A stretch of 64,000 nucleotides of DNA from an uncultured Burkholderiales bacterium (GCA_903871545.1 CAIQHG010000081.1:1-64000), one strand, 5' to 3'; positions 8,763 through 18,086 are shown, numbered from the stretch's first letter. Translations and numbers: made by a program. The notes: generated from the sequence alone by a model not told the origin.

Positions 8763-10016
8763 ATGCAATTTCAACGCTCGTTTATATCTTCAGCATTAAT
8801 AAGTGGCCTGATTGCTGTAGGCAACTTCGCTGCCCACGCACAAAAAGCGGGAGATCCCCCGCCTGCTTGGAAACAGGGTATGTCCGCTGAGGCAGAGTCA
8901 TCTGCACTTCATCCCTTTAGTCCTATTTTCACAGGAACTGAGGCAAAAGATTTACAACTCTCTAAACTCAAAGTTCCACAAGGCTTCAAAGTGGAGCTTT
9001 ACTCTGACGGATTGCCAGAGGCGCGCTCAATGGTAGTCACTGAAAACGGTACCGTAATCGTGAGCAACCGATTGGCCAAAAACGTTTATGCTATTTTGAA
9101 CAACAACGGCAAAACAGAAGTAAAAACGATCCTGAAGGGAATGAATTCTCCTAACGGAATCGCCATTATCAAGGGCAATTTATACGTAGCAGAGCGCGAC
9201 CGTATCCTTCGCTATGATGATGTGGAAAAAAATCTTGATAATCTACCTAATGGCAAAGTCGTCGTAGACGGCATAGACCCCACTAATGGACCCGGGCACT
9301 TTTGGAAATTTTTAGTGGCAGGCCCTGACGGAAAACTTTATTTCAATATCGGCTCTCCTCAAAATATCACGTCCCCCAACCAAATGCAGGCCGCTATATT
9401 CCGTGTGGACCCAGAGAACGGCCAGATGGAGAGAATCGCGACTGGAGTTCGAAACAGTGTTGGCATGGCTTTTCACCCCGTCTCCCACAAACTGTATTTC
9501 ACGGATCATGGTCGAGACTGGATGGGAGACAACATCCCTCATGATGAGCTTAATGTGCTCAACAAAGAGGGTGAGAATTTCGGCTACCCGTTTTGCCATC
9601 AAGGCGACATACTCGACCCCGTTTACGGCAAGTTTAGTACCTGCGCGCAAAGTACCCCTCCAATCCTCAAGTTAGGCGCTCACGTAGCCCCTTTGGGTAT
9701 GCGTTTTTACACCGGCAAAATGTTTCCTGCTGAGTACAAAAACAGTTTGTTTATGGCTCGTCACGGCTCTTGGAATCGCAATACCAAACAAGGCTACGAT
9801 GTTATGCGAGTCGTTCTCGACTCTAAGGGCAAGGTCGTGAAGTATGAGCCCTTTTTGACTGGATTTTTAACAGACGATAAAGCAGATCCACCAATGTGGG
9901 GCCGCCCAGTGGACGTGCAGGTCATCGCCGATGGATCAATGTTGGTAAGTGATGATTACAACGGAGTTGTTTACCGTATTAGTTATGAGGGCAATACGAA
10001 GGTTGCCTCAAAATAA
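8763..10016 (+). CDS. exported PQQ-dependent sorbosone/aldose-type dehydrogenase
   Basis: Periplasmic quinoprotein of the glucose/sorbosone dehydrogenase family, 417 aa, with a signal peptide to about residue 27 (FAAHAQ). The beta-propeller is shown by repeated blade sequences such as PEARSMVVTENGTVIVSNR near 76, MNSPNGIAIIKGNLYVAER, VRNSVGMAFHPVSHKLYFTDHGRDW near 229 and the closing DVQVIADGSMLVSDDYNGVVYRISY. LGMRFYTGKMFPAEYKNSLFMARHGSWNR near 312 is characteristic. It probably oxidises a sugar or alcohol and passes electrons to the cytochrome encoded 15 bp downstream. The substrate cannot be read from sequence. Confidence 0.85.
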   Translation: MQFQRSFISSALISGLIAVGNFAAHAQKAGDPPPAWKQGMSAEAESSALHPFSPIFTGTEAKDLQLSKLKVPQGFKVELYSDGLPEARSMVVTENGTVIVSNRLAKNVYAILNNNGKTEVKTILKGMNSPNGIAIIKGNLYVAERDRILRYDDVEKNLDNLPNGKVVVDGIDPTNGPGHFWKFLVAGPDGKLYFNIGSPQNITSPNQMQAAIFRVDPENGQMERIATGVRNSVGMAFHPVSHKLYFTDHGRDWMGDNIPHDELNVLNKEGENFGYPFCHQGDILDPVYGKFSTCAQSTPPILKLGAHVAPLGMRFYTGKMFPAEYKNSLFMARHGSWNRNTKQGYDVMRVVLDSKGKVVKYEPFLTGFLTDDKADPPMWGRPVDVQVIADGSMLVSDDYNGVVYRISYEGNTKVASK

Positions 10017-10031
10017 TATTAGAATTGGGGG

Positions 10032-10709
10032 ATGACAAATCCCTTTTTATCCCCACTTAAAAGAGTGACGTCCAACAGGCCGATCACTCTTTTTTCATTT
10101 TCATTAGACCTCAAAGCTTTACCTTCGGTGGTCGTTTGTTTGGTAACGGTAGGCGTTCTTTTTCTCAGTTCGCTCAAAAGCGCTTACTCCGCTGATATCG
10201 AAAAAGGACGACAAAAGGCGCAACTTTGTGTTGCCTGCCACGGCGCAGGGGGCAATAGCGAGAATCCGGAGATACCTGCTCTTGCGGGTCAAACTGCCCA
10301 AACTCTTTCAACTGCGCTGTATCAGTTTAGAGAGGGCAACCGCAAGAATCCTGCTATGTCCCCTTTCGCGCAAAATTTAAGCAATGCTGATATGAACAAT
10401 CTTGCCGCTTACTTTGCCTCAGAGAAACGAGCAATTTCAACCCACACGAGTTCAGTGGATTCTCAAAGTCTTGGACCCGAGTTGGCAAAACAATACAACT
10501 GTGTTCAGTGTCATGGCCCTTTATTGCTTGGTCAACAACACATACCCAGAATCGCTGGGCAACAACATACTTATTTGCTTGCACAGTTAAAGGGCTTTAA
10601 GGCAATGACCCGAGCAGACATGGACGGAAATATGTCCTCAGCTGCCTCGGTCGTTAAGGACGGCGACTTAGAGATTTTGGCTGACTATATTGCGGGACTA
10701 AACCGCTGA
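10032..10709 (+). CDS. dihaem cytochrome c (c4-like)
   Basis: A 225-aa protein with two CXXCH haem sites: CVACH near residue 67 and CVQCH near 157. The two homologous halves each begin with a short helix before the haem and end with a Met-containing loop (NPAMSPFAQ, DGNMSSAA), as in cytochrome c4. The N-terminal region has a long hydrophobic stretch (residues 29-53) that can act as signal peptide or anchor. It sits 15 bp after the PQQ dehydrogenase, so it is the likely electron acceptor linking that enzyme to the respiratory chain. Confidence 0.88.
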   Translation: MTNPFLSPLKRVTSNRPITLFSFSLDLKALPSVVVCLVTVGVLFLSSLKSAYSADIEKGRQKAQLCVACHGAGGNSENPEIPALAGQTAQTLSTALYQFREGNRKNPAMSPFAQNLSNADMNNLAAYFASEKRAISTHTSSVDSQSLGPELAKQYNCVQCHGPLLLGQQHIPRIAGQQHTYLLAQLKGFKAMTRADMDGNMSSAASVVKDGDLEILADYIAGLNR

Positions 10710-10754
10710 TCAGCAATTCATAATTGATGCAGTTAGGAGTTAAATCCATTGGAA

Positions 10755-11285
10755 TTAATTGCCAAAGTATGAAACTCTGTAAATTGCGCCTACGAAGTCG
10801 TCCGATATCGGGAGGGATCCGTGTTCAGCCACAACAACGCGCACCTGTCGTCCAGATTAAGTACCTGTTTGAGGATTTAGCCAACCTTCAGCAAATATTT
10901 CATCCATATCGGCATGTCCGTCTGCCTTTAGAGAAACAAAGTCTATTAATGCACCACTTGCAGGGGACCCATTCCAAGAACCATAAGATGCGACGAAAAT
11001 TCCCCCCTGGTATTTAATTGGGAACATTTTGCCATCATAAAAAGTCATTCCCAGTCGAGCTTGATGAGCTAGAAATTCAACTTCTGGAAAAATTGCGTCA
11101 ATAGGGTCTGTTTAGAACGAATCGCATCAATATTTTTACTCGTTTGAACAACTAGTGACGTATTGGGACCCGTTGCGGCTATCTTTAGTTGCTCTATGTC
11201 CTACTTAAGCTTGCTGCGCAGCGAGCGGACTGAATAAACAAGTTGTGAGGAAACAAGCACTAATAAGAGTTGCACTAAATTTCAA
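10755..11285 (-). pseudogene. decayed second copy of the PQQ sorbosone-type dehydrogenase
   Basis: Minus-strand remnants match the intact dehydrogenase at 8763-10016. Reading downwards from 11285 there is a signal-peptide-like segment (KFSATLISACFLTTCLFSPLAAQ) ending in a stop near 11205, then in another frame DIEQLKIA, resembling the intact protein's LSKLKVPQGF. After a large deletion comes LGMTFYDGKMFPIKYQGGIF then VASYGSWNGSP, paralleling LGMRFYTGKMFPAEYKNSLF and MARHGSWNR. An in-frame TAA at 10857-10859 is followed by ISDDFVGAIYRVSYFGN and a stop at 10755, paralleling VSDDYNGVVYRISY. Roughly two thirds of the protein is missing, with at least one frameshift and one in-frame stop. Confidence 0.75.
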
Positions 11286-11743
11286 TAATTTCTTAAATTA
11301 CTCCGAAACTTTCTTTTGAAAATGTTCGCGAACAATCTTTTTGAATTACTGATTAATTTTTTTCATTGAACTAACTATTTAGCAAGTCCTAATTAAACAA
11401 AAATTATTTAATAAATCAGTAGTGATAACCCTAATTTATTTTAGTTGTGCTGAACTACTTGTTTTCAAAAACGACAATTTTTTAACAATAATACACATCT
11501 TAATTTACGGACACGACGTTTAATGTGAGACCAGGAGAACTCAGATTCACGTAGTGGATCAATGGTTTTATTTTAAGGTCTCTAATGTTTAGTTGGATCC
11601 TGTGAAATAATAAAAAGATTGATACAAACGTATGAAAAAAGATTAATTATCACCAGACTGGCGGTCTGCATTGACAGAAATTATTGGATTATGTGATTTC
11701 TGTTGCTGGTTTTTAACTTTTTAAAAAACTCTATGGACGATCG
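11286..11743. other. AT-rich spacer upstream of the TonB receptor
   Basis: No gene is seen. The stretch is very AT-rich and ends in two adjacent inverted repeats (11654-11668 and 11674-11703) just before the receptor start. No recognisable cobalamin or TPP riboswitch consensus was found by eye. Confidence 0.5.
11654..11703 (+). promoter_or_regulatory. two adjacent inverted repeats in the TonB-receptor leader
   Basis: CAGAC (11654-11658) pairs with GTCTG (11664-11668) around a 5-nt loop. A perfect 8-bp repeat, ACAGAAAT (11674-11681) with ATTTCTGT (11696-11703), follows. They end 40 bp before the receptor ATG. They could be operators or leader RNA hairpins; the sequence alone does not decide. 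Confidence 0.4.
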
Positions 11744-13996
11744 ATGATTTATAAAAAAAATCCAAATAAAAAAGAACAAAAAAAGTCGACGCTGTTTTCT
11801 CCACTTTCGGCATTATTGGCATTATTGGCAACTGCAACGCTCTTTTCTACCTTGAGCGCGAATGCTCAACCCTCTTTAACTGAGCAAGACCCTGCAATGA
11901 CTTTGGAGGCAGTTGAGGTGAGAGCCGGTCGTTTGGATGCAAAGCAGTTTGACACACCCGCTTCTACATATTTTGTAGATTCCTCGGTTGTTTCAAATTC
12001 TGGTAACCAGGTAAATCTATCGGACGCTTTAAACCTCGCCCCAGGAGTTGTCTCCCTAAACCGAAACAATTACGCCCAGGATATTCAAATATCAATTAGA
12101 GGGTTTGGTGCAAGAACGGCCTTTGGACTTCGTGGGATCCGTCTTATCACTGACGATATCCCTGCAACCATTCCCGACGGACAAGGACAAGCCTCAACTG
12201 TTAGCTTAACCTCCATTGACCATATAGAGGTTTTATCAGGTCCACTGGCCCAACTTTACGGCAACTCATCTGGCGGAGTCATTCAAACATACACTAAAGA
12301 GGCAACTGCGACCCCTACAGGCCAAATCCAAACGTATTTTGGGTCTTATGGAATGCGGCGATCAGATTGGCAGGCAAGTGATCGTCTTGGGGACAGGTCC
12401 CAGATCGGTGTGGTTGCGGATTACAGCACCTTCAAAATTGATGGATGGAGACAAAACAGCGCTGCTGTGCGCAATCAATTTAACAGCGTTATCACGCTTG
12501 ATCCACAAGACGATACTCGATTTAAAGTTGTCTTAAATTCATTTAACATGCCCTTAGCTCAAGATCCTTTGGGCTTAACAGCCTCTCTGGTTAAAGCCAA
12601 TCCTCAGCGCGCTGGAACGAATGCGCTTCTCGACATTACCCAAAAAACAGTTAAGCAAGATCAAATTGGACTTGTGATGCAACACAAAATCTCGAGCACA
12701 TTGGACTTTCAAGCTCGGATTTACGACGGCATTAGAGATACCAACCAGACTCAGGCTTCCTCTTGTGATCCAAGTAACTTAACTTACCCAACTTGCACCA
12801 GCACGCCGCCTCAAACGGGTTCATGGATTGCCCTACAAAGAAACTTCAACGGAATCGGTCTTCAACTCAAAGGACGTGACATGAGTGCAGCAATACCCTG
12901 GGAGTGGATTGTCGGCTCCGACTTCGACCGATCGCTAGAGAATAGACAAACTGGTAAAACAAGTTACGGTAACCTAAGCACCAACAGTGGATACCTTCAA
13001 AACTTAGCAACAAACAATGATTTTTTTGGACAGACGATTTTCCACTTAGATGATAAATGGAGCCTGACTGGGGGGGTTAGAAATGACCACGTTACGATTA
13101 CCAACTCTAACTTTAGCGCACCCCTTAACGGGGGAGCTGCCAGCTTCACTAACACCAATCCCGTCGTTGGATTGACCTGGCATTTGAGAGATGATTTAAA
13201 CCTTTACGCCAATACGGGACTTGGCTTTGAAACCCCCACAACCAGTGAGACGGCCTATACACTCCCAAGTCCACTGAGTGGACTTCCCTCAGCAGTTTTT
13301 AACTCCAACCTAAAAGCTTCTCAAAGCCACAATTACGAAGTCGGCGCAAAATGGCTTAACTCACCCGCAACTCAAATCAACACTGCGGTTTTTTTGACCA
13401 AAACCTCAAATGACATCGTATCGGCTTATACATCTGGGGGACAAACTGTTTACCAAAATGCAGCTCAAACAACGCGCAAGGGATTTGAGCTGTCTCTTAG
13501 CGACACATCAATCAATCATTTCAAAGAACAGATCTCTTTTACTTTCATAAAAGCACAGTACGACACTAACTATTACAACGCATCAAATGCATTACAAAGT
13601 GTGGCTGGAAACACCTTACCTGGAATACCAAAAGAATCTTTAAATGCATCACTAGGTTGGTCCGAGAGGGGATACTCTCCAAGGGGTAAGCCTCCCAGTA
13701 TGGGAGCCGAGCTAGAGATCGGCTTTAGCGCTCGCTCGACTATGTGGGCCAATGACGCGAACTCAAGTGCAAATGCTACAAACGGATACGCTGCCGGGTA
13801 CGGCGTGTTTGATCTTAAACTTCATGAGAGGGTGGCGTTTGGCACTTCAACGCTAGATTCTTATTTTGCCGTCAACAATGCAACCAACCAAATGTACATC
13901 GGATCTGTCATTGTGAATCAGGCTAACGCGGGTTACTTTGAACCTGGGTTACCCAGAAACTGGACGGTTGGACTCAAACTCACAACGCCTCTTTAA
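11744..13996 (+). CDS. TonB-dependent outer-membrane receptor, YncD/PqqU-like
   Basis: A 750-aa outer-membrane receptor with a signal peptide to about residue 42 (SANAQ), a plug domain (about 50-190) and a 22-strand barrel. The plug contains NYAQDIQISIRGFGARTAFG, then LRGIRL, IPATIPDGQGQ and GPLAQLYGNSSGGVI. These match, nearly word for word, the plug I recall for E. coli YncD, now PqqU, the PQQ importer (NYAQDLQLSIRGFGSR, IPATMPDGQGQ). The C-terminal YIGSVIVNQANAGYFEPGLPRNW also parallels YncD (YVGSVIVNESNGRYYEPSPGRN). With a PQQ dehydrogenase nearby, PQQ uptake is the best hypothesis. The last residue is Leu, not the usual aromatic. A siderophore receptor remains possible. Confidence 0.8.
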   Translation: MIYKKNPNKKEQKKSTLFSPLSALLALLATATLFSTLSANAQPSLTEQDPAMTLEAVEVRAGRLDAKQFDTPASTYFVDSSVVSNSGNQVNLSDALNLAPGVVSLNRNNYAQDIQISIRGFGARTAFGLRGIRLITDDIPATIPDGQGQASTVSLTSIDHIEVLSGPLAQLYGNSSGGVIQTYTKEATATPTGQIQTYFGSYGMRRSDWQASDRLGDRSQIGVVADYSTFKIDGWRQNSAAVRNQFNSVITLDPQDDTRFKVVLNSFNMPLAQDPLGLTASLVKANPQRAGTNALLDITQKTVKQDQIGLVMQHKISSTLDFQARIYDGIRDTNQTQASSCDPSNLTYPTCTSTPPQTGSWIALQRNFNGIGLQLKGRDMSAAIPWEWIVGSDFDRSLENRQTGKTSYGNLSTNSGYLQNLATNNDFFGQTIFHLDDKWSLTGGVRNDHVTITNSNFSAPLNGGAASFTNTNPVVGLTWHLRDDLNLYANTGLGFETPTTSETAYTLPSPLSGLPSAVFNSNLKASQSHNYEVGAKWLNSPATQINTAVFLTKTSNDIVSAYTSGGQTVYQNAAQTTRKGFELSLSDTSINHFKEQISFTFIKAQYDTNYYNASNALQSVAGNTLPGIPKESLNASLGWSERGYSPRGKPPSMGAELEIGFSARSTMWANDANSSANATNGYAAGYGVFDLKLHERVAFGTSTLDSYFAVNNATNQMYIGSVIVNQANAGYFEPGLPRNWTVGLKLTTPL

Positions 13997-14439
13997 CTCT
14001 CTTGTTCGTATGGTTTACAAAATCCTGTGAGTCTTGACTTAACAGTAACTGCGCCTACGAGCTAAGATGATTTTCCTGGCTGTGAGCCTTTCACTTGAAT
14101 TGACTTGGCGCTAGAGCCCCAATGGGTAACCTGGTAAAAATGTCTAACTCTCAGCTTATCTAGATTCATTTGATTTCGGCTGATGATTTTTAAAAGCAAT
14201 TTGCAAACTACGTAAAAACAGACATTTGTTTGTAAAAGTAAAAATAGAGCAACAAGCTAATAGTATCCGGCAATAAATAACAAATAATTTGAGTTGAGTT
14301 GAAGTAAGTTAAGCTAAGTTGATTCGTGAAACTTAGTTAAGTGCTTGAATTAAAAAATTTAGGAACCAACATTAAAGCCCATGCAGTTAAAGTGGGCCGG
14401 TGTTATTATTAGATTTTTAAATAACACGGGTAAGTTGAG
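13997..14439. other. intergenic region with degenerate pentanucleotide run
   Basis: No gene is seen. At 14291-14325 the sequence runs as seven pentamers close to GAGTT/AAGTT. A hairpin lies directly before the MgtC-like start (14400-14427). No convincing intrinsic terminator follows the TonB receptor. Confidence 0.45.
14400..14427 (+). promoter_or_regulatory. hairpin in the mgtC-like leader
   Basis: GTGTTATT (14400-14407) and AATAACAC (14420-14427) form a perfect 8-bp stem around a 12-nt loop, ending 12 nt before the ATG. The position would let the structure affect ribosome access. It does not match a riboswitch class I know. Confidence 0.4.
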
Positions 14440-15156
14440 ATGGAATTATCCAAGCACATTAATTTAATCTCTCTGTTTGATACATCGATTAGTTTACTTG
14501 CGGCGTTTGTTCTTGGAGGCCTCATTGGTCTGGAGCGTCAATACCGACAACGAACCGCGGGGCTTCGCACGAATGTATTAGTTTCTGTTGGATCTGCTTT
14601 TTTCGTCGATATAGCCAATAATCTTGGTGGTCCCCAAGGGGCTATACACGTCATAGCCTATGTGGTCTCTGGTATCGGTTTCCTCGGCGCTGGGGTAATT
14701 ATGCGCGAGGGGGGTAACATCCGCGGATTAAATACAGCAGCCACTCTATGGGGATCAGCTGCGATAGGAGCAGCGGCAGGTGCCGATTTAATTCTTGAAG
14801 CAGCAATTGGTACTGGATTCGTATTGTTTGCCAGCACTTTGCTTAGGCCCCTGGTCAATCGTATAAATAAGCAGCCAATAGACATGAGCACTAGCGAGGT
14901 GAGCGCAACTATCTATGTCGTAGCCGACAAACACCACCAAAAAATTGCTATGTCAGCGCTATCTCAGCATTTGGATAGTATTGAATGCCAGGCGGATGAT
15001 CTAAATGTTCACCCTTTTGGGGACAACGATGTAGAAATAGAAGCTAAGATGATAGCAACATCAATTGACAATCAATTACTTGATCATGTAGTTGATGAAA
15101 TGATCAAACTTGATTATGTACGCCAGTCATTTTGGACGCCCAGCACATCCGATTAA
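14440..15156 (+). CDS. MgtC/SapB family membrane protein
   Basis: A 238-aa inner-membrane protein. The family core is clear in the first 140 residues: [24 protein letters not shown] near 22-45, [15 protein letters not shown] near 77-91 and [19 protein letters not shown] near 95-113, spread over about four or five membrane segments. The C-terminal 90 residues form a soluble ACT-like regulatory domain. MgtC proteins help cells cope with low Mg2+, acid or phosphate imbalance and inhibit ATP synthase in some bacteria. It is a single-gene unit here, possibly controlled through the leader hairpin. Confidence 0.88.
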   Translation: MELSKHINLISLFDTSISLLAAFVLGGLIGLERQYRQRTAGLRTNVLVSVGSAFFVDIANNLGGPQGAIHVIAYVVSGIGFLGAGVIMREGGNIRGLNTAATLWGSAAIGAAAGADLILEAAIGTGFVLFASTLLRPLVNRINKQPIDMSTSEVSATIYVVADKHHQKIAMSALSQHLDSIECQADDLNVHPFGDNDVEIEAKMIATSIDNQLLDHVVDEMIKLDYVRQSFWTPSTSD

Positions 15157-15542
15157 TCTGTTGACTTCATTTTTTGTCATCATCAACTCGAACGAGCTTC
15201 ACGGCCCCTGTCTAAGGCTCTAGCACTTATGCTTTTTTGAATAATGCGCAAATGAGTTCGGCAATAACTACTATTGGTCCATATATTTCTCCACATAAAG
15301 CCAATTGAAGTATTAAATTAATGTCTTTAGAAGCAAATATTTAAAACAATATCACTAGTTTTTGCCACTAAAGTGGAATATCGCATTAAATTTCGGCGGT
15401 ATTGATGTCCAGCATTGTCGGACAATGACGTCTTAGTGCTTGATAATTATTAAATAGTAAAAAAATTTCTTTAAAATAACGCAATTAAGTGATCAACACC
15501 GACAAACCCACGGGAGTTGGTCAATTACGGATGCTTAACCTT
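15157..15542. other. convergent intergenic region with a palindrome
   Basis: Spacer between the ends of the MgtC-like gene and the flavoprotein gene. No gene is seen. It holds a palindrome, CATTGT-CGG-ACAATG, at 15413-15427. Confidence 0.5.
15413..15427. promoter_or_regulatory. palindrome with TTGT-N3-ACAA core
   Basis: CATTGT (15413-15418), CGG, ACAATG (15422-15427). The TGT-N3-ACA core equals that of the palindrome between the GntR regulator and the crotonase operon. It could be a second GntR/FCD site, but it lies beyond the 3' end of the flavoprotein gene, where no promoter is evident. Confidence 0.35.
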
Positions 15543-17237
15543 CTATGACGAATAGCTCGCATGCAAAGCGGCAAGGTGTCCAAAAACAACCGCCGGACCT
15601 AACGTAGTGCCAGGCCCGGGATAAGTTCCACGCATAATAGAGGACATATCATTTCCGCACACATACAAGCCATCAATTGGCTCTTGATCTTTGTTCAATA
15701 CACGACCGTTTTGATCTGCCTCAAGCCCGGTGCTTGTAGCTAATTCTGCTGGCCATATGGGCATTGCACAAAATGGTTTTTTGGCAATGGAACCAATACA
15801 TGGATTGGGCAAGTTAGCAGGGTCACCGTTGTAGCGGTTCAAGTTGGTTGTCCCTTTGAAGAAATCTAAATCAATACCCGTTAGAGAAAATTCATTGTTA
15901 CGAACTACGGAGGCAACTAAAGAGGCAGCAGGCACTTTAATTGATTGCGCCAATTCCTCCAAAGATTGGGCTACTACCAACCAATTTTTGTTAACGTAAG
16001 GACGTAAGTCCCGAGTCCCTGGGTGGATAGCACCTAAACCATATTTATAGATAAAAGAGGCATCACAAATTAACCATGTAGGTAGCATTTGATTGGTATT
16101 TGACGCTAACATGGCTAGAGCAAAGTGATGATAGGAAACGGCCTCATTAACGAATCGATGACCTTGAGTATTAACTGCAATCAATCCTGGTTTGGCTCTA
16201 TCTAGTGCTAGGTGTGGATACAAACTGGCCCACTGAGTGCTCCCAGTTTTTGATACAGGCGTCCAAAAAGCACCGCTCCCGTGTTTTTTGGAACATATCA
16301 ATGCGCCTATTTTTTGAGCAGCTGAAATGCCCTCCCCTTGATTTTCTGGTACCGCCATTGAGTCAGGAACATTAACGGACATGAATGCTTTTCGCATTGC
16401 TTTGTTGTGACCAAACCCACCAGTTGCTATCACGACTCCTTTGCTCGCCAAAAGACGAAATGTCTGATTACCAGAAACGGCTTGTGCTCCTATAACTCGT
16501 CCATCTTTGAAGATAAGTTCATCTAAACGTGTTTCAAATGCGATTTCTGTTTTGTTGGCGATCAAGCTGTAATACAAGCGAGCAACCAAAGCATTACCAA
16601 GCATGAGCCGTGTTCCACGCGAATATGTGATTCGGTCAGTTAGGTATCGAAAGAACAGACGAGATGAATAAATGAAGTTAGCAACTGATTTAAACCGGTT
16701 TACTAAATAGGGGATGTCAGATTTTCCCACCATCATTCCAGAAAAAATCATATATTCTGGAATCGGTGGACGCACTCGACAGAAGTTTTTAGAAAGTAAC
16801 CTGCCATCAAAAGGCTGTGGAATGATGGCGCGACCAGAGACAGCCGCCCCATCTTCATCTAAATAGTCTGGATAATCACCGCATGGTAAAAATTTTAGTT
16901 CAGAATTTTTTTCAAACCAATCAATGATGGCGGGACCTTTCTCTAGAAAAGTATCTCGCACAACTTTCCCATTTTGTGGATCGTCAATTAGTTTTTCCAA
17001 ATAACGGTTGGCTGCAATTTTTGAATCTGCCTTGAATCCTGCTCGAATATTTTGAGAATTTTCTGGTATCCACAGCGTACCAGCAGAGGTTGAGGCTGTG
17101 CCGCCCACTTGAGTTGATTTTTCGCACAGCAGTACCTTTAGACCTTTTAAGGTCCCTGTTAGTGCTGCGGACATTCCCGCAACTCCGCCACCAAATACCA
17201 ATAAATCAACTTCCCTTGTGATTGGTTCTGCTTGCAA
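15543..17237 (-). CDS. FAD-dependent dehydrogenase, 3-ketosteroid-delta1-dehydrogenase (KstD)-like
   Basis: A 564-aa flavoprotein of the FAD_binding_2 (fumarate reductase/KstD) family. The N-terminal dinucleotide site is LLVFGGGVAGMSAALTGTLK, with the acidic end of strand 2 in LLCEKSTQVGG and STSAGTLWIPEN near residue 50. The C-terminal signature YVCGNDMSSIMRGTYPGPGTTLGPAVVFGHLAA is the form seen in KstD-like enzymes. Members insert a double bond next to a carbonyl in cyclic ketones or acyl substrates. It is downstream of the GntR regulator, 48 bp away and on the same strand, and diverges from a CoA-thioester operon that has no acyl-CoA dehydrogenase, so it may supply the dehydrogenation step. 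A steroid substrate is not shown. Confidence 0.82.
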   Translation of the reverse strand: MQAEPITREVDLLVFGGGVAGMSAALTGTLKGLKVLLCEKSTQVGGTASTSAGTLWIPENSQNIRAGFKADSKIAANRYLEKLIDDPQNGKVVRDTFLEKGPAIIDWFEKNSELKFLPCGDYPDYLDEDGAAVSGRAIIPQPFDGRLLSKNFCRVRPPIPEYMIFSGMMVGKSDIPYLVNRFKSVANFIYSSRLFFRYLTDRITYSRGTRLMLGNALVARLYYSLIANKTEIAFETRLDELIFKDGRVIGAQAVSGNQTFRLLASKGVVIATGGFGHNKAMRKAFMSVNVPDSMAVPENQGEGISAAQKIGALICSKKHGSGAFWTPVSKTGSTQWASLYPHLALDRAKPGLIAVNTQGHRFVNEAVSYHHFALAMLASNTNQMLPTWLICDASFIYKYGLGAIHPGTRDLRPYVNKNWLVVAQSLEELAQSIKVPAASLVASVVRNNEFSLTGIDLDFFKGTTNLNRYNGDPANLPNPCIGSIAKKPFCAMPIWPAELATSTGLEADQNGRVLNKDQEPIDGLYVCGNDMSSIMRGTYPGPGTTLGPAVVFGHLAALHASYSS

Positions 17238-17285
17238 AATATGGACCTTTAATGAATAGGTTTGTGGACGTATGGGGAGAGTTTG

Positions 17286-18086
17286 TTAACCATCTTCACC
17301 AGTTTCAGCTGAATTCGAATTAAGAGAGCGAAACTCTAAAGGGGTGTCAAGATCAACCCCAGTTTTTTCATATCCACGTTTAAAATCTGCCATGTGCCTG
17401 GTCATCCATTCAGATGCCTTTGGGCCATTGTGTTCTCGGAGTTGATTCAAAATAGCCCGATGAGCATCCAATATTCGCTGTTGGGTTTTTATACGCGGCA
17501 AAATTATCTTGCCCGCAGGTTTGAATAATAAGCTTAGCGGCTCACGTGTAAGCATTAAAACTCTATTGCCACAGGCCTCGGCCACCAAGTTGTGAAATTC
17601 CACATCTAGTTCAACTACGCTGTCTATGTCCTCAATGTATTTTTGCATAGTCAGTACATTTGTTTCAAGAGCTTTAATAGAAGAGTCCGTAATGTGCTCA
17701 GCCGCTTGCAGTGTAATCATGGGTTCAATCAACATGGAGGCTTCCCACAATTCTCGAAACGTCACTTGATGCAAAACTAGGGCACGTGAAGCCCGCGAGG
17801 CTAACGTCATGTACTGAGGCAAAGTTATCAATAACCTTTTACTGCCCTCGCGAGAGACAAATCCGGAGTGCTCCAAAACCCTTATTCCCTCCCTAACTGT
17901 ACTTCTGTTGACACCAAATTGGCGTGCTAATTCAATTTCAGATGGAAGTTGATCGCCGGGTTGTAAATTACCCGAAATAATCCGTTTTTCAATGGCATTA
18001 AAAACTTTTACATAAGCAGGCTCAGACTCCAATCTAGCAAATAAATTTTGATTGTGTTCAAGATTTTCTATCGTTTGGGTTGTCAT
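17286..18086 (-). CDS. GntR family transcriptional regulator, FadR/FCD subfamily
   Basis: A 266-aa repressor-type protein. The winged helix-turn-helix occupies about residues 24-90 (RIISGNLQPGDQLPSEIELARQFGVNRSTVREGIRVLEHSGFV). The C-terminal FCD ligand domain shows its metal-site residues in LDVEFHNLVAEA, LDAHRAIL and TRHMADF. FCD regulators usually bind a carboxylic acid or acyl-CoA and leave DNA. The gene diverges from the crotonase operon, and a 23-bp palindrome lies between them, so it very probably controls both that operon and its own flavoprotein neighbour. Confidence 0.9.
   Translation of the reverse strand: MTTQTIENLEHNQNLFARLESEPAYVKVFNAIEKRIISGNLQPGDQLPSEIELARQFGVNRSTVREGIRVLEHSGFVSREGSKRLLITLPQYMTLASRASRALVLHQVTFRELWEASMLIEPMITLQAAEHITDSSIKALETNVLTMQKYIEDIDSVVELDVEFHNLVAEACGNRVLMLTREPLSLLFKPAGKIILPRIKTQQRILDAHRAILNQLREHNGPKASEWMTRHMADFKRGYEKTGVDLDTPLEFRSLNSNSAETGEDG

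Noticed and set aside
10724-11017. Plus-strand open frame of 97 codons
   Set aside because: It overlaps, on the opposite strand, the decayed PQQ dehydrogenase whose protein similarity is clear; the plus-strand translation has no recognisable features.
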